From the NCBI GenBank assembly GCA_012512955.1, contig JAAZDD010000037.1:1-41638 (forward strand): a stretch of DNA of 41,638 bases, read 5' to 3'. The notes beneath the pieces were generated by a model. That model saw nothing but the letters and a program-made list of their open reading frames with translations, made no database searches and was not told where the DNA came from. Below, one piece after another: positions 9,293-20,263 of the stretch (its first letter is position 1; every line of letters starts with the position of its first letter). A program made the position numbers and the translations under genes. Source of the stretch: Clostridia bacterium (GTDB taxonomy: Bacteria > Bacillota > DULZ01).

Positions 9293-10525
9293 TTACTTAT
9301 CTAATAATTTTCTTGTCCGTTCAGCTATGATTTCCGGGTCAATGGACAATCTGGCAACCCCGCTGTCTTGAGCTGCTTTGGCAACTGCTTTGGCAACTGC
9401 CGGAGCAACCCTGGGATCAAAGGGGCTGGGAATCACGTAATCAGGACGCAATTCATCTTCCGAAATCAACTCAGCAATAGCATAAGCAGCTGCAATTTTC
9501 ATGGGTTCGTTAATATCGCTGGCTCTCACATCCAATGCCCCCCTGAAAACACCGGGGAAAGCCAGTACATTATTAACTTGGTTGTGAAAATCGGAACGGC
9601 CGGTACAGATGACTTTGGCTCCGGCAGCGGCAGCATCTTCCGGCATAATTTCCGGAATGGGGTTGGCCATGGCCATCACAATTGGTTGGTTCATGGTGGC
9701 TACCATTTCTTTAGTAACTGTACCGGGGCCGGACACTCCCATGATCACGTCGGCACCTTTAATAACATCCGCAAGGGAACCGGACAGCTTTTGTTTGTTG
9801 GTCATCCGGGCAATTTCCTCTTTAAAGGGATTCATCCCTTCCGGTCTACCTGGGTAGATAGCTCCTCTCCGATCACACAGGATCAGGTCTTTGACACCCA
9901 GAAAAACCAGCAGTTTACTGATGGCAATGCCTGCGGCACCGGCGCCGTTGATGACGACGGTGATCTCCTCCATCTTTTTCCCGACTATCTTGAGGGCGTT
10001 GATTAAACCGGCTGCGGCCACAATTGCCGTTCCATGTTGATCATCGTGAAAAACCGGAATATCAAGTTCTTCTTTCAGCCTTTTTTCTATTTCAAAGCAG
10101 TTAGGTGCAGCAATATCTTCCAAATTGATTCCGCCAAAAGTCGGTTCCAATAGTTTGACAGTTTCCACTATTTTGTCTACATCAGTGGTTCCGATACAGA
10201 TCGGAAAGGCGTCAACCCCGCCAAAACCTTTAAATAAGACCGCTTTCCCTTCCATCACCGGATAACCGGCTTCAGGGCCAATGTCACCTAAACCAAGAAC
10301 TGCCGTTCCGTCGGTTACTACCGCTACCATATTGCCCTTTGCGGTATACTCGTACACCAGGTCTTTATTCTTGTGTATTTCCTTGCAGGGTTCAGCTACT
10401 CCGGGAGTGTAAGCAACGCTGAGATCGTGTTTGTCATTCAGCGGTACTTTACTCACTACTTCGATTTTACCTTGGTGCTCACGATGAAGTTTTAATGCTT
10501 CTTCTTGTACAGACATGTTGTCCAC
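9293..10525 (-). CDS. Malic enzyme (NAD(P)-dependent, decarboxylating)
   Basis: KVPLNDKHDLSVAYTPGVAEPCKEI...TDGTAVLGLGDIGPEAGYPVMEGKAVLFK...FHDDQHGTAIV...INGAGAAGIA. Confidence 0.93.
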   Translation of the reverse strand: MDNMSVQEEALKLHREHQGKIEVVSKVPLNDKHDLSVAYTPGVAEPCKEIHKNKDLVYEYTAKGNMVAVVTDGTAVLGLGDIGPEAGYPVMEGKAVLFKGFGGVDAFPICIGTTDVDKIVETVKLLEPTFGGINLEDIAAPNCFEIEKRLKEELDIPVFHDDQHGTAIVAAAGLINALKIVGKKMEEITVVINGAGAAGIAISKLLVFLGVKDLILCDRRGAIYPGRPEGMNPFKEEIARMTNKQKLSGSLADVIKGADVIMGVSGPGTVTKEMVATMNQPIVMAMANPIPEIMPEDAAAAGAKVICTGRSDFHNQVNNVLAFPGVFRGALDVRASDINEPMKIAAAYAIAELISEDELRPDYVIPSPFDPRVAPAVAKAVAKAAQDSGVARLSIDPEIIAERTRKLLDK

Positions 10526-10527
10526 TC

Positions 10528-11079
10528 CTAACTCTGATATTTTTTCATACCTTCTTGGTACAGATCCCTTCCGAAGCTGTCGTTAACTACAATTACCGGT
10601 AGATTTTCCACCTCCAATTTATGAATTGCTTCAGGGCCTAAATCCGGGTAAGCGATTACTTCCGCCTTCTTGATGCGCTGGGCTGTCAGGGCGGCAGCAC
10701 CTCCCACGGCAGCAAAATAGACAGCCTTATTCTTTACTATGGATTCCTTTACTTCCTGAGAACGGGAGCCTTTGCCGATCATCCCTTTTAACCCCTTGTC
10801 TAAAAGGGCCGGCGTGTAAGCGTCCATCCGGTAACTGGTGGTAGGTCCGGCTGAACCGATGACTGCCCCCGGTTTAGCAGGGCTGGGTCCTACATAGAAC
10901 AGAATTTGGCCTTCCAATTCAAGGGGCAATTCTTCACCTTTATCCAGCAATTCAACCAATCGTTTATGGGCGGCGTCCCGGGCCGTGTAGATAATGCCGG
11001 AAATATAAACTTGATCTCCAATGGTAAGCTCGCTGACATCCTGGTCAGTTAAGGGTGCTTTAAGATATTTTTCAGCCAT
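10528..11079 (-). CDS. fumB: Fumarate hydratase class I, beta/C-terminal subunit
   Basis: LTIGDQVYISGIIYTARDAAHKRL...FYVGPSPAKPGAVIGSAGPTTSYRMDAYTP...GKGSR. Confidence 0.9.
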   Translation of the reverse strand: MAEKYLKAPLTDQDVSELTIGDQVYISGIIYTARDAAHKRLVELLDKGEELPLELEGQILFYVGPSPAKPGAVIGSAGPTTSYRMDAYTPALLDKGLKGMIGKGSRSQEVKESIVKNKAVYFAAVGGAAALTAQRIKKAEVIAYPDLGPEAIHKLEVENLPVIVVNDSFGRDLYQEGMKKYQS

Positions 11080-11090
11080 CTCTACACCTC

Positions 11091-11933
11091 CTAGATGGTT
11101 TTCGTTTTATGGCGGGCTGCATGGCAGTTAATATTGACAGCTACCGGGAGACTCGCTATATGGCAAGGGAAAGTATTAACATGTACATCCAAAGCGGTCA
11201 CCACACCGCCAAAACCTTGAGGTCCAATTCCCAACTTATTGATGGACTCCAGCAACTCTTTTTCCAGTTCAGCCAATTCCTCATTGGGATTGACACTGCC
11301 CACCGGTCGCAGCAATGCTTCTTTGGCCAGCAATGCTGCCTTTTCAAAATTGCCGCCGATGCCAACTCCCACAACAATTGGGGGACAAGGATTGGGTCCG
11401 GCGTTTTTAACCGTTTCCAGGACGAAATCAATAACACCTTGTCTTCCTGCGGAAGGAGGCAGCATTTTGATGGCACTCATGTTTTCACTGCCCCCTCCTT
11501 TGGGAGCCACGGTGATGGTTAAGTTATCTCCGGGGACGATCTTGGTGTGGATTACAGCCGGGGTATTGTCGTTGGTATTTTTTCGTATTAAAGGATCATT
11601 GACCATGGATTTCCGCAAGTAACCTTCAACATAGCCTTTGGCTACCCCTTCATTGACGGCCTGGTACAAATCTCCTCCGGTAATGTGAACCTCCTGTCCT
11701 ACCTCCAAGAATACCACCGCTACTCCGGTATCCTGGCACATGGGTACTTGGTTGGCACTAGCAATAGCAGCGTTTTCCACCAGTTGTTCCAACACTTTTA
11801 CACCGGTCTCCGACTTTTCCTTGGCGATCCCTTCCTTCAGGCTTTGAATTACATCTTCCCCCAAGTAGTAATTAGCTGACATGCACAATTCACTCACTGT
11901 TTCCACTACTTGTTCATAGGTGATTTCTTTCAA
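11091..11933 (-). CDS. fumA: Fumarate hydratase class I, alpha/N-terminal subunit
   Basis: PMCQDTGVAVVFLEVGQ...VAPKGGGSENMSAIKMLPPSAG...PNPCPPIVVGVGIGGNFEKAALLAKEALLR. Confidence 0.9.
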   Translation of the reverse strand: MKEITYEQVVETVSELCMSANYYLGEDVIQSLKEGIAKEKSETGVKVLEQLVENAAIASANQVPMCQDTGVAVVFLEVGQEVHITGGDLYQAVNEGVAKGYVEGYLRKSMVNDPLIRKNTNDNTPAVIHTKIVPGDNLTITVAPKGGGSENMSAIKMLPPSAGRQGVIDFVLETVKNAGPNPCPPIVVGVGIGGNFEKAALLAKEALLRPVGSVNPNEELAELEKELLESINKLGIGPQGFGGVVTALDVHVNTFPCHIASLPVAVNINCHAARHKTKTI

Positions 11934-11981
11934 AGCAATACCCCCTCGTCAAATTTTTTGAAAGGCAAAAGCCTATGATGA

Positions 11982-13106
11982 TTAGCCAAGAATAGCAATC
12001 AGGATGCCGGCTGCTACGGCAGAACCGATGACACCCGCCACATTTGGCCCCATGGCATGCATCAGCAAAAAGTTGGTGGGGTTTGCTTCCTTACCTACCT
12101 TCTGGGCCACTCTTGCCGCCATGGGCACCGCGGAGACTCCCGCTGCGCCAATCAGGGGATTGACTTTACCGCCGGTAAGCCGGTGCATAACTTTTCCGAA
12201 TATCACTCCGCCGGCGGTTCCGAAGGAGAAGGCAATTAAGCCCAAGACGATAATCTTGATGGTACCCAGTTGCAGGAAGGTTTCCGCATTGGCGGTAGCA
12301 CCGACAGATAAAGCCAACATAATGGTAACAATATTAATCAATTCATTGGCTGCTGTTTTGGAGAGCCTTTCCACCACTCCCGCTTCCCGGAAAAGGTTGC
12401 CAAGCATCAGCATCCCGATTAATGGCCCTGCCTCGGGTAGAATCAAAACGGTAATAATGGTTACGGCAATGGGAAAGACTATTTTTTCCGTCTTGGATAC
12501 TTCTCTTAATTGGTCCATTACTACTGCCCGCTCTTCTTCAGTAGTCAACAATTTCATGATGGGAGGTTGAATGATCGGTACCAGAGCCATGTAGGAATAG
12601 GCTGCAATAGCGACAGCCGGTAACAAATGGGGTGCCAAAATGCTGGTGGTCAAAATGGCTGTAGGACCGTCAGCGCCGCCAATAATACCGATGGCTCCCG
12701 CTTCCTGGGGGGTAAAGCCTAAAAATAAGGCCCCGAGAAAAGTCAGAAAGATACCTAACTGGGCTGCAGCTCCCAGTAAAATGGTTTTGGGATTAGCCAA
12801 CAAAGGTCCAAAATCGGTCATCGCACCTATCCCCAAGAAGATCAAAGGAGGATAAATGCCAAGCTTTACTCCTTGGTAAAACCAATAAATAAGACCTCCT
12901 TCGTTATGGGCCGATAAACCTGATCCGGGGAGGTTGGCCAGCAGCACCCCAAAGGCGATGGGTAACAAGAGCAGAGGCTCGTATTGTTTGACAATGGCTA
13001 AATATAGAAGTAAACAGGCGATTCCGATCATCAACAAATGCTTCCAGGTGAGCAGGACAAAACCGGATTGTTGGAAAAGATTGAGATAATCAGTCCACAA
13101 AGTCAA
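11982..13106 (-). CDS. Na+-translocating decarboxylase beta subunit (methylmalonyl-CoA/oxaloacetate decarboxylase type)
   Basis: [34 protein letters not shown]...[14 protein letters not shown]...[52 protein letters not shown]. Confidence 0.93.
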   Translation of the reverse strand: MTLWTDYLNLFQQSGFVLLTWKHLLMIGIACLLLYLAIVKQYEPLLLLPIAFGVLLANLPGSGLSAHNEGGLIYWFYQGVKLGIYPPLIFLGIGAMTDFGPLLANPKTILLGAAAQLGIFLTFLGALFLGFTPQEAGAIGIIGGADGPTAILTTSILAPHLLPAVAIAAYSYMALVPIIQPPIMKLLTTEEERAVVMDQLREVSKTEKIVFPIAVTIITVLILPEAGPLIGMLMLGNLFREAGVVERLSKTAANELINIVTIMLALSVGATANAETFLQLGTIKIIVLGLIAFSFGTAGGVIFGKVMHRLTGGKVNPLIGAAGVSAVPMAARVAQKVGKEANPTNFLLMHAMGPNVAGVIGSAVAAGILIAILG

Positions 13107-13114
13107 ATGCCCCC

Positions 13115-13522
13115 CTACTCAATGGTCATCAAAACTTCATTAGTATTGACGGTTTGTCCTTTGCTAACCAACAGGCTGGTCACGGTCCCTGAAACCGGAG
13201 CGGCAATCTCGTTTTCCATCTTCATGGCTTCCAGGATCAACACTGTCTGGCCGGCAGTTACTTTGTCTCCCACATTGACCAGGATATTCAATACACTTCC
13301 CGGTAAGGGTGCGACTACTTGCTGGCCTCCCCCGGCGGGAGTTTTTGCCGGTTGCGGTGCCGGTTGTGAAGCGGGTTGTGGTGCAGGCTTGGCCTCTGCT
13401 GCCGGTTTAGCAGTCTGCACCGGTTGGGGTGCCGGAGCAGGTGTTGCACCTGCCTCTGTTATTTCCTCCACTTCTACTTCATAGATTTCGTTGTTTACGG
13501 TTATCTTAAACTTTCTTAACAT
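13115..13522 (-). CDS. Biotin/lipoyl attachment-domain protein (decarboxylase biotin carrier)
   Basis: Biotinylation motif EAMKMENEI after a Pro/Ala/Gln-rich linker. Start [20 protein letters not shown] at 13522. Confidence 0.92.
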   Translation of the reverse strand: MLRKFKITVNNEIYEVEVEEITEAGATPAPAPQPVQTAKPAAEAKPAPQPASQPAPQPAKTPAGGGQQVVAPLPGSVLNILVNVGDKVTAGQTVLILEAMKMENEIAAPVSGTVTSLLVSKGQTVNTNEVLMTIE

Positions 13523-13523
13523 G

Positions 13524-13910
13524 CTATTTGGTTCCTCCTTTGGCATAAAAGCTGCTCCTGGTATTAATCAAATCAGTACGCCCCTGAAAACTCCAAACAG
13601 CGGATGCTTGGCGTTCTGCTGCTTTGCGTACACTGACCAGACGAAAGTTCCGGGTAGGTCTTCCTGTGTGGCAGGCAATTGCTCCCATAATGGCTGCGAT
13701 AACTTGGGGTGACAGCTTTTGGGTTTCAACTTCACCCGGTGTTTGGGATACGGGCTCCGGTTGAATATTGGTTGGCTCTTGGGTTTTGGAGCTGCGGGTT
13801 GATAAAAGCCACGCTTCTCCTGTCATGAACAATTGTAATAGCAACAGGATAAAGAAGACAGTACCCATTCCTGTTACAGTGAGACTGAGACCTAGACTGA
13901 GGTTATCCAT
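13524..13910 (-). CDS. Na+-translocating decarboxylase gamma subunit (OadG-like)
   Basis: Single N-terminal TM, GLSLTVTGMGTVFFILLLL, then VIAAIMGAIACHTG; located within the decarboxylase operon. Confidence 0.8.
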   Translation of the reverse strand: MDNLSLGLSLTVTGMGTVFFILLLLQLFMTGEAWLLSTRSSKTQEPTNIQPEPVSQTPGEVETQKLSPQVIAAIMGAIACHTGRPTRNFRLVSVRKAAERQASAVWSFQGRTDLINTRSSFYAKGGTK

Positions 13911-13931
13911 TATGCTACCCTACTCCCTTCA

Positions 13932-15479
13932 TTAAACCGGGAAGTTGCCGTGCTTTTTCCCGGGACGGCTTTCTTTTTTGGTTGCCAGGGCTTCCAGGGA
14001 CTGGATTAAATAGGGCCTGGTTTCAGCCGGATCAATCACCGTGTCTACATAGCCTCGACCGGCAGCTACATAGGGGTTGGCAAATCGCTCACGGTATTCA
14101 TCTATTTTCTCTTGACGAACGGCTACCGGATCTTCTGCTCCGGCTATTTCCTTGCGGAAAATGATGTTGGCTGCTCCTTCGGGGCCCATGACGGCAATTT
14201 CCGCTGAGGGCCAGGCGATAATCTGATCGGCTCCGAGGGAACGGGCACACATGGCCAGATAAGCGCCTCCATAAGCTTTCCGCAAGATAAGGGTGATTTT
14301 GGGTACCGTCGCTTCGGAATAGGCGTATAAGAGTTTGGCGCCGTGCCGGATGATACCGCCATATTCTTGCTCTGTGCCGGGCAAATAGCCCGGGGTGTCT
14401 ACCAAGGTCAGCAAGGGAATGTTAAAGGCATCGCAGAACCGGATAAAGCGGGCCGCTTTGTCCGAGGCGTTAATGTCAAGGCAGCCAGCTAAAAATTTCG
14501 GTTGATTGGCTATGATGCCCACGGTTTGTCCGTTCAACCGTCCATAACCTACTACTATATTGGTGGCGTATTTGGCCTGGACTTCAAAGAATTCACCCTG
14601 ATCCAACACTAATTTTAGAATCTCCTTAACGTCATACGGACGATTTGGCTCAGGAGGGATAATTGTCTGCAGGGTATCTTCCAGTCTCCCGACGGGATCG
14701 CTACATGTAGTTCTTGGTGCTTCCTCAAGATTATTGGACGGTAAATACTGAAGGAGTTGTCTGATTTGGCGGAAACATTCTTCCTCCGTAGCAGCCATGA
14801 AGTGAGCAACACCGCTTCTGGTGTTATGGGTTTTTGCTCCGCCAAGATTTTCTGGAGTCACTTCTTCCCCGGTGACTGATTTAATGACTTGGGGACCGGT
14901 GATGAACATCTGGCTGATATTTTCCACCATAAAGATATAGTCAGTCAAAGCGGGAGAATAGACTGCCCCTCCTGCACAAGGACCCAGGATTACGGAGATC
15001 TGGGGAATGACCCCTGAAGCCAGGGTATTCCGCTTGAAGATTTCCCCGTAGCCGTTTAGGGCATCTACTCCTTCTTGAATCCTGGCTCCGCCGGAATCAT
15101 TGATCCCGATAATGGGGCAACCGGTTTTCAAGGCCAGGTCCATGACGCGACAAATTTTGGCGGCGTGCATTTCTCCTAAGGTGCCGCCAATGACGGTAAA
15201 GTCCTGGGAATAAACGTATACCTGGCGACCATCAATCAACCCATAGCCGGTGATCACTCCTTCCGCAGGAGCTTCAACTTCTGTCATCCCGAATTCAGTT
15301 GCCCGGTGGGTCACGAATTGCCCTATTTCCACAAAGCTGTCCGGATCCAGCAACATAGCGATTCTTTCCCTGGCGGTCAATTTGCCGGCTTCGTGATGTT
15401 TGGCAATCCGCTTGGCTCCTCCGCCCGCTTCAATCTTGGTTAACTTTTCCTTCAATTCCTTGAGTTTGGTATTTTCCAT
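13932..15479 (-). CDS. mmdA: Methylmalonyl-CoA decarboxylase alpha subunit (acyl-CoA carboxyltransferase)
   Basis: KLTARERIAMLLDPDSFVEIGQFVTHR...GINDSGGARIQEGVDALNGYGEIF...LVDTPGYLPGTEQEYGGIIRHGAKLLYAYSEATVPK. Confidence 0.94.
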   Translation of the reverse strand: MENTKLKELKEKLTKIEAGGGAKRIAKHHEAGKLTARERIAMLLDPDSFVEIGQFVTHRATEFGMTEVEAPAEGVITGYGLIDGRQVYVYSQDFTVIGGTLGEMHAAKICRVMDLALKTGCPIIGINDSGGARIQEGVDALNGYGEIFKRNTLASGVIPQISVILGPCAGGAVYSPALTDYIFMVENISQMFITGPQVIKSVTGEEVTPENLGGAKTHNTRSGVAHFMAATEEECFRQIRQLLQYLPSNNLEEAPRTTCSDPVGRLEDTLQTIIPPEPNRPYDVKEILKLVLDQGEFFEVQAKYATNIVVGYGRLNGQTVGIIANQPKFLAGCLDINASDKAARFIRFCDAFNIPLLTLVDTPGYLPGTEQEYGGIIRHGAKLLYAYSEATVPKITLILRKAYGGAYLAMCARSLGADQIIAWPSAEIAVMGPEGAANIIFRKEIAGAEDPVAVRQEKIDEYRERFANPYVAAGRGYVDTVIDPAETRPYLIQSLEALATKKESRPGKKHGNFPV

Positions 15480-15481
15480 AA

Positions 15482-15895
15482 CTACTTGTCACCTGCCTGT
15501 TCTGGTTCACACAGTTCCATTAGTACCCCGTTGGTGGATTTCGGATGGAGGAAAGCAATTTTGTTGCCGCCGGCTCCAATTCGCGGCTCCTTGTCGATGA
15601 GCCTGACGCCTTTTTCCGCCAAATGGGAAAGGATACTCTCCAGTCCGGAAACCTGCAGGGCAATATGATGAATCCCCTCTCCCCTGGAATCAATGAATTT
15701 GGCTACTGGGCTTTCAGGGGAAGTGGCTTCCAGCAATTCAATTTTACTTTCTCCCACCGGAATAATGGCGGCCTTGATTTTTTGCTCAGGTACTTCTTCA
15801 ATGGCTGTTACTTCCATGCCCAAGACATCCCGATAGAATTGCAGCGCGGTATCCAGATTGGAAACAGCGATGCCGATATGGTCAACTTTACGCAA
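15482..15895 (-). CDS. mce: Methylmalonyl-CoA epimerase
   Basis: KVDHIGIAVSNLDTALQFYRDVLGM...GEGIHHIALQV...GAGGNKIAFLHPKSTNGVLMELCE. Confidence 0.93.
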   Translation of the reverse strand: MRKVDHIGIAVSNLDTALQFYRDVLGMEVTAIEEVPEQKIKAAIIPVGESKIELLEATSPESPVAKFIDSRGEGIHHIALQVSGLESILSHLAEKGVRLIDKEPRIGAGGNKIAFLHPKSTNGVLMELCEPEQAGDK

Positions 15896-15912
15896 GATTA
15901 CACCTCCCTGTA

Positions 15913-16311
15913 CTATGATACATTATTATTGATAAATGCTATGATGTCTTCAGTAGAAGTTCCGGGACCGAAAATCGCAGCTACTCCTGCCTCCTTTAAA
16001 GCAGCATGATCTTCCTCCGGAATGATACCACCGCTAAGGAGCAATATATCAGAGGCATTTTTTTCTTTTAGTAACCTGGCTACCGGAGGTATCAAGTACA
16101 GATGGGCACCGGAAAGGGTGCTGATGCCGATCACCTGTACATCCTCCTGCAGGGCCGTTTCCACTACTTGTTCCGGAGTTTGCCTGAGGCCCGTATAGAT
16201 TACTTCCATACCTGCATCTTTCAAGGCCTGGGCAACCACTTTAGCGCCCCGATCATGGCCGTCCAGACCCACTTTAGCTACTAAAACCCTAATGGGTTTA
16301 CCCATCGCCAT
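15913..16311 (-). CDS. Methylmalonyl-CoA mutase small (B12-binding) subunit
   Basis: [44 protein letters not shown]12 motif DGHDRG. Confidence 0.94.
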   Translation of the reverse strand: MAMGKPIRVLVAKVGLDGHDRGAKVVAQALKDAGMEVIYTGLRQTPEQVVETALQEDVQVIGISTLSGAHLYLIPPVARLLKEKNASDILLLSGGIIPEEDHAALKEAGVAAIFGPGTSTEDIIAFINNNVS

Positions 16312-16319
16312 ACCTCCTT

Positions 16320-17987
16320 CTACAGACTAACCCTTTGCTGGTATTCTCCGAATACGTCTTTCAAAACACCGGTGATTTCTCCAATAGTTGCGTAGCTCTT
16401 TACGGCAGTCAGAATGTAGGGCATTAGATTTTCGCCGGTTTTGGCAGCGGACCTTAATTGAGCTAATGAAGACTCAACTTTTGTATTATCCCTGGAACGG
16501 CGCAGGGCCGCCAGTTTTGCTTTTTGTTCATCCATCACCTTGGGATTGACTCTTAACAGACCGCTGGGAGGTGCCTCCTCAACCTGGAATTTATTAACGC
16601 CGATGACCACTTTTTCCCCGCTCTCCACAGCCTTTTGATATTGGTAAGCACTGCTGTGAATCTCTTTCTGCTGGTATCCTTCGCTAATCGCTTTGACAGC
16701 TCCGCCTTTTTCCTCGATTTTATTGAGGTACTCCCAAACCTTTGCCTCAATATCGTCTGTCAGTTTTTCTATAAAATAAGAGCCTCCCAGAGGATCCACT
16801 GTATCGGTAACACCTATTTCGTAGCCAATTACCTGTTGAGTACGCAAAGCGATAGTAACAGCTTCTTCGCTGGGTAAAGCCAAAGCTTCATCTTTGGAGT
16901 TGGTATGCAAGGACTGGGTTCCTCCCAAAACAGCACTCAAAGCCTGGAAAGCTACCCGAAGAATGTTTACGTCAGGTTGTTGGGCAGTTAGAGTACAGCC
17001 TGCTGTTTGAGTATGAAAACGTAGCATCATGGATTTAGGATTTTTCGCCTGGAACCGTTCCTTCATGATCTTCGCCCATACTCGTCTGGCGCTGCGGAAT
17101 TTAGCAATTTCCTCAAAGAAATTCAGATGTGCATTGAAAAAGAACGACAGACGAGGAGCAACCTGATCTACTTCCAAGCCAGCATCAATGGCTGCTTGAA
17201 CGTAAGCGATGGCATTGGCGAGGGTAAAGGCCACTTCCTGGACGGCAGTGGAACCTGCCTCCCTGATGTGATAGCCGCTGATGCTGATAGTATTCCAATT
17301 GGGAACATGTTCGGAACAATAGGCAAAAATGTCAGTGATCAGCCGCATTGAAGGTTCCGGCGGGAAAATATACGTACCTCTGGCAATATACTCCTTCAAA
17401 ATGTCATTCTGGATAGTGCCCCGGAGTTTACTGGGTTCAATACCGTTTTTTTCCGCAACGGCAATATACATGGCCAGTAAAATACCTGCCGGAGCGTTAA
17501 TAGTCATGGAAGTACTGACTTTATCCAGGGGAATCCCGTCAAGCAGGGTTTCCATATCTTCCAGACTGTCAATGGCAACTCCGACTTTGCCAACTTCACC
17601 CATGGCAAAAGGATGATCAGAATCATAACCGATTTGAGTCGGTAAGTCAAAGGCGACACTAAGACCGGTTTGACCCAGGGACAACAAATATTTAAATCGC
17701 TCGTTGGTTTCCTGGGCTGAACCAAAGCCGGCATATTGCCGCATGGTCCACAAACGGCCCCGGTACATGGTGGGCTGGATACCCCGGGTGAAGGGATATT
17801 CACCGGGAAAGCCCAATTGCTCCTCATAATCACCGGTGAGATCCAATGGAGTATACAACCTGGCAATAGGGATGCCGGCATCTGTTGCATAGGAAGATTT
17901 TGCCTCAGGGTGTTTATCCAATTTACTCTCTACAGATATTTGCCACTGCCGGTGTTTTTCCTTTAAGCTATTGTCAAAATTGCTCAC
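16320..17987 (-). CDS. Methylmalonyl-CoA mutase large (catalytic) subunit
   Basis: [56 protein letters not shown]...[16 protein letters not shown] start at 17987 behind AGGAGGTTTTT. Confidence 0.94.
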   Translation of the reverse strand: MSNFDNSLKEKHRQWQISVESKLDKHPEAKSSYATDAGIPIARLYTPLDLTGDYEEQLGFPGEYPFTRGIQPTMYRGRLWTMRQYAGFGSAQETNERFKYLLSLGQTGLSVAFDLPTQIGYDSDHPFAMGEVGKVGVAIDSLEDMETLLDGIPLDKVSTSMTINAPAGILLAMYIAVAEKNGIEPSKLRGTIQNDILKEYIARGTYIFPPEPSMRLITDIFAYCSEHVPNWNTISISGYHIREAGSTAVQEVAFTLANAIAYVQAAIDAGLEVDQVAPRLSFFFNAHLNFFEEIAKFRSARRVWAKIMKERFQAKNPKSMMLRFHTQTAGCTLTAQQPDVNILRVAFQALSAVLGGTQSLHTNSKDEALALPSEEAVTIALRTQQVIGYEIGVTDTVDPLGGSYFIEKLTDDIEAKVWEYLNKIEEKGGAVKAISEGYQQKEIHSSAYQYQKAVESGEKVVIGVNKFQVEEAPPSGLLRVNPKVMDEQKAKLAALRRSRDNTKVESSLAQLRSAAKTGENLMPYILTAVKSYATIGEITGVLKDVFGEYQQRVSL

Positions 17988-18000
17988 CGAAAAACCTCCT

Positions 18001-18873
18001 TTACAATATCTGCAATTCTTTGATAATACCTGGTACCTCATAGGGTAAGGTGGCCACATGGACTCCTGCAGATTTTAAGGCTTCAATTTTTCCCTGGTAG
18101 GTGCCTTTGCCCCGTTCAATAATGGCTCCGGCATGTCCCATCCGCTTGCCGGGTGGAGCACTCTTGCCGGCGATATAGGCCACTACCGGTTTGGTAATAT
18201 GTTCCTTAATATATTCAGCTGCTTCTTCCTCGCTGGAACCGCCAATCTCACCTACCAGCACAATCACTTTTGTATCCGGATCCTGTTCAAATTGTGCCAG
18301 CACTTCAATAAAGTTCAGTCCCACTATTCTGTCGCCGCCCATACCGACAACGGTACTGGTTCCTAAATTGGCATTGGACAAGTTACCTACTATTTCATAA
18401 CTTAAAGTGCCGCTTCGGGCTACGATGCCAACGGGACCGGGAATAAAGAATTGATTAGGCATGATGCCTATTTTACACTGCCCTGAGGAGACGATACCGA
18501 AAGTATTGGGACCGACAATGGTGGTGCCCCTTTTCTTGGCAAAAGCCATTATTTCCGCTGCATCATGCAATGGAATGTGCTCCGTAATACAAACTACCAG
18601 TTTCAGTCCGGCGTCGATAGCCTCCAGGGCAGCATCTTTGGCAAAGGCTGCCGGAATAAAGATAACTCCTGCATCTATTTGATGTTCCTTGGCTGCTGCA
18701 AATACACTGTCATAGACCGGTACTCCCTCAGCTTCCTGGCCTCCCTTGCCAGGAGACACGCCGGCGACAATTTTTGTTCCGTATTTCAGCATTTGCTGAG
18801 TATGAAAACGTCCCTGTTTTCCTGTGATTCCCTGGACTACTACTTTAGTATCGGAATTAACAAAGATAGCCAT
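18001..18873 (-). CDS. sucD: Succinyl-CoA synthetase alpha subunit
   Basis: [34 protein letters not shown]...GPNTFGIVS...[10 protein letters not shown]...GHAGAII. Confidence 0.94.
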   Translation of the reverse strand: MAIFVNSDTKVVVQGITGKQGRFHTQQMLKYGTKIVAGVSPGKGGQEAEGVPVYDSVFAAAKEHQIDAGVIFIPAAFAKDAALEAIDAGLKLVVCITEHIPLHDAAEIMAFAKKRGTTIVGPNTFGIVSSGQCKIGIMPNQFFIPGPVGIVARSGTLSYEIVGNLSNANLGTSTVVGMGGDRIVGLNFIEVLAQFEQDPDTKVIVLVGEIGGSSEEEAAEYIKEHITKPVVAYIAGKSAPPGKRMGHAGAIIERGKGTYQGKIEALKSAGVHVATLPYEVPGIIKELQIL

Positions 18874-18874
18874 T

Positions 18875-19990
18875 TTAACCTACCATCCCTTTCGCTAAAG
18901 CTACAGTTTTCATGGCAGCCTCTTGCATCTGTTCGTAGGCAACAATCCCCTGTTCCTGTAAGAGTTTAACTCCTAATTCCTGATTGGTGCCTACCAGCCG
19001 GATGACCACCGGAACATCGATTTTTTTCTCACTGTTGACTTGCAGAAAAGCCTTGGCTACATCGTCACAGCGGGTAATACCCCCGAAAATATTGATAAAG
19101 ATCGCTTTGGGGTTGGTACTTAACAATAATTCCAGAGCCTGTGCCGTTTGTTCTACATTTGCTCCGCCTCCGGCATCCAAAAAGTTGGCCGGTGCCCCCC
19201 CGTAGTGGTTGATCACATCCAGGGTAGCCATGGTAATACCTGCACCGTTAGCCATGATGGCGATATCCCCGTCTAGCTGGACAAAGGATAAACCGATGGC
19301 ATGGGCTTTCTGTTCCGCTTCGTTTCTTTCTTCTACTCTCGGCAGATCCGGCTGGCGATACAGGGCTTCGTCGTCTATGGTAACCTTTGCATCGGCGGCG
19401 ATCAGTCGGTCTCCTGAGATGACCAAGGGGTTAATTTCTACCAGTTCACAGTCTTTTTCCCGGAAAAGACGGTATAATTTGACTAACATTTCCGAAAACT
19501 GCCGGCCAAGCTCACCGGTTAGGTTTAATCTACGGGCAACTTCCTTACAGAAATAGGGCTGGATTCCCACATGAAGATCAATGGGCATCTTTACCATATG
19601 TTCTTCAGGTACTTCTTCGATATCCATTCCACCGTATTGGGAGGCCAGTAAAATAGGCCCCCGCAGGGAACCTTCCATCACAATGGCAAGGTACAGCTCG
19701 TGTTCAATTTGTAGCTTTTCTTCTACCAAAACTTCGGTGGCGACCAATCCGTTAAACTCCTGGCCCAGGATGGCTTGAGCTGCTTCAACTGCTTCGGCTG
19801 GATTCCCGGCAAACTTAATACCCCCTGCCTTTCCTCTCTTGCCGGACAGGATTTGGGTTTTGATGACCACTTCTCCTAATTCTTCTGCTACCGGACCGGC
19901 CTGAAGGGCCTCCTGGATCACTTTTCCTTTCGGCGTTGGGATGCCGTACCGGCGGAAAAGATCTTTCCCCATGTACTCAAAAAGTTTCAC
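18875..19990 (-). CDS. sucC: Succinyl-CoA synthetase beta subunit
   Basis: VKLFEYMGKDLFRRYGIPTPKG...KTQILSGKRGKAGGIKF...LVEINPLVIS...FLDAGGGANVEQ. GTG start at 19990. Confidence 0.93.
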   Translation of the reverse strand: MKLFEYMGKDLFRRYGIPTPKGKVIQEALQAGPVAEELGEVVIKTQILSGKRGKAGGIKFAGNPAEAVEAAQAILGQEFNGLVATEVLVEEKLQIEHELYLAIVMEGSLRGPILLASQYGGMDIEEVPEEHMVKMPIDLHVGIQPYFCKEVARRLNLTGELGRQFSEMLVKLYRLFREKDCELVEINPLVISGDRLIAADAKVTIDDEALYRQPDLPRVEERNEAEQKAHAIGLSFVQLDGDIAIMANGAGITMATLDVINHYGGAPANFLDAGGGANVEQTAQALELLLSTNPKAIFINIFGGITRCDDVAKAFLQVNSEKKIDVPVVIRLVGTNQELGVKLLQEQGIVAYEQMQEAAMKTVALAKGMVG

Positions 19991-20085
19991 TGACCGATTC
20001 CTCCTCATGAACATTCTGAGTATTGCCAATCTTGTTTCATGTGAGATAAGATTCTATTTTGGATAGGGAAATCCTGCAGAATAAA

Positions 20086-20118
20086 AAAAAACATTATCAA
20101 GACAAGTCTTGATGATGT
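20086..20118 (-). terminator. Rho-independent terminator after the NERD-domain gene
   Basis: ATCAAGA-caag-TCTTGAT inside CATtATCAAGA...TCTTGATgATG, with an A-run at about 20083-20091 (T-run on the reverse strand). Confidence 0.75.
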
Positions 20119-20263
20119 TCAATAAAGCATAAGGCAATTCTTTTTATGGTATCCGGTGTCAATGCGGTATCCGTTGGGAGAGATTTGATATATTCGTTTA
20201 ATTTATCTTTTTTCAAAACGGTAAGATGGGGGTCCTGGCCTTCGATTATAGTTCGACTGTTGC
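20097..20263 (-). pseudogene. Out-of-frame C-terminal continuation of the NERD-domain protein
   Basis: -1 frame reads ...NSRTIIEGQDPHLTVLKKDKLNEYIKSLPTDTALTPDTIKRIALCFIEHHQDLS*, restoring VVMANSRTIIEGQDPHLTVL. Confidence 0.75.

Noticed and set aside
9368-10006. 212-aa forward ORF
   Set aside because: Antisense shadow of malic enzyme; G/H/N-rich composition typical of a spurious frame.
13330-13470. Low-complexity repeat encoding [31 protein letters not shown]
   Set aside because: Normal flexible Pro/Ala linker of biotin carrier proteins, not a DNA repeat array.
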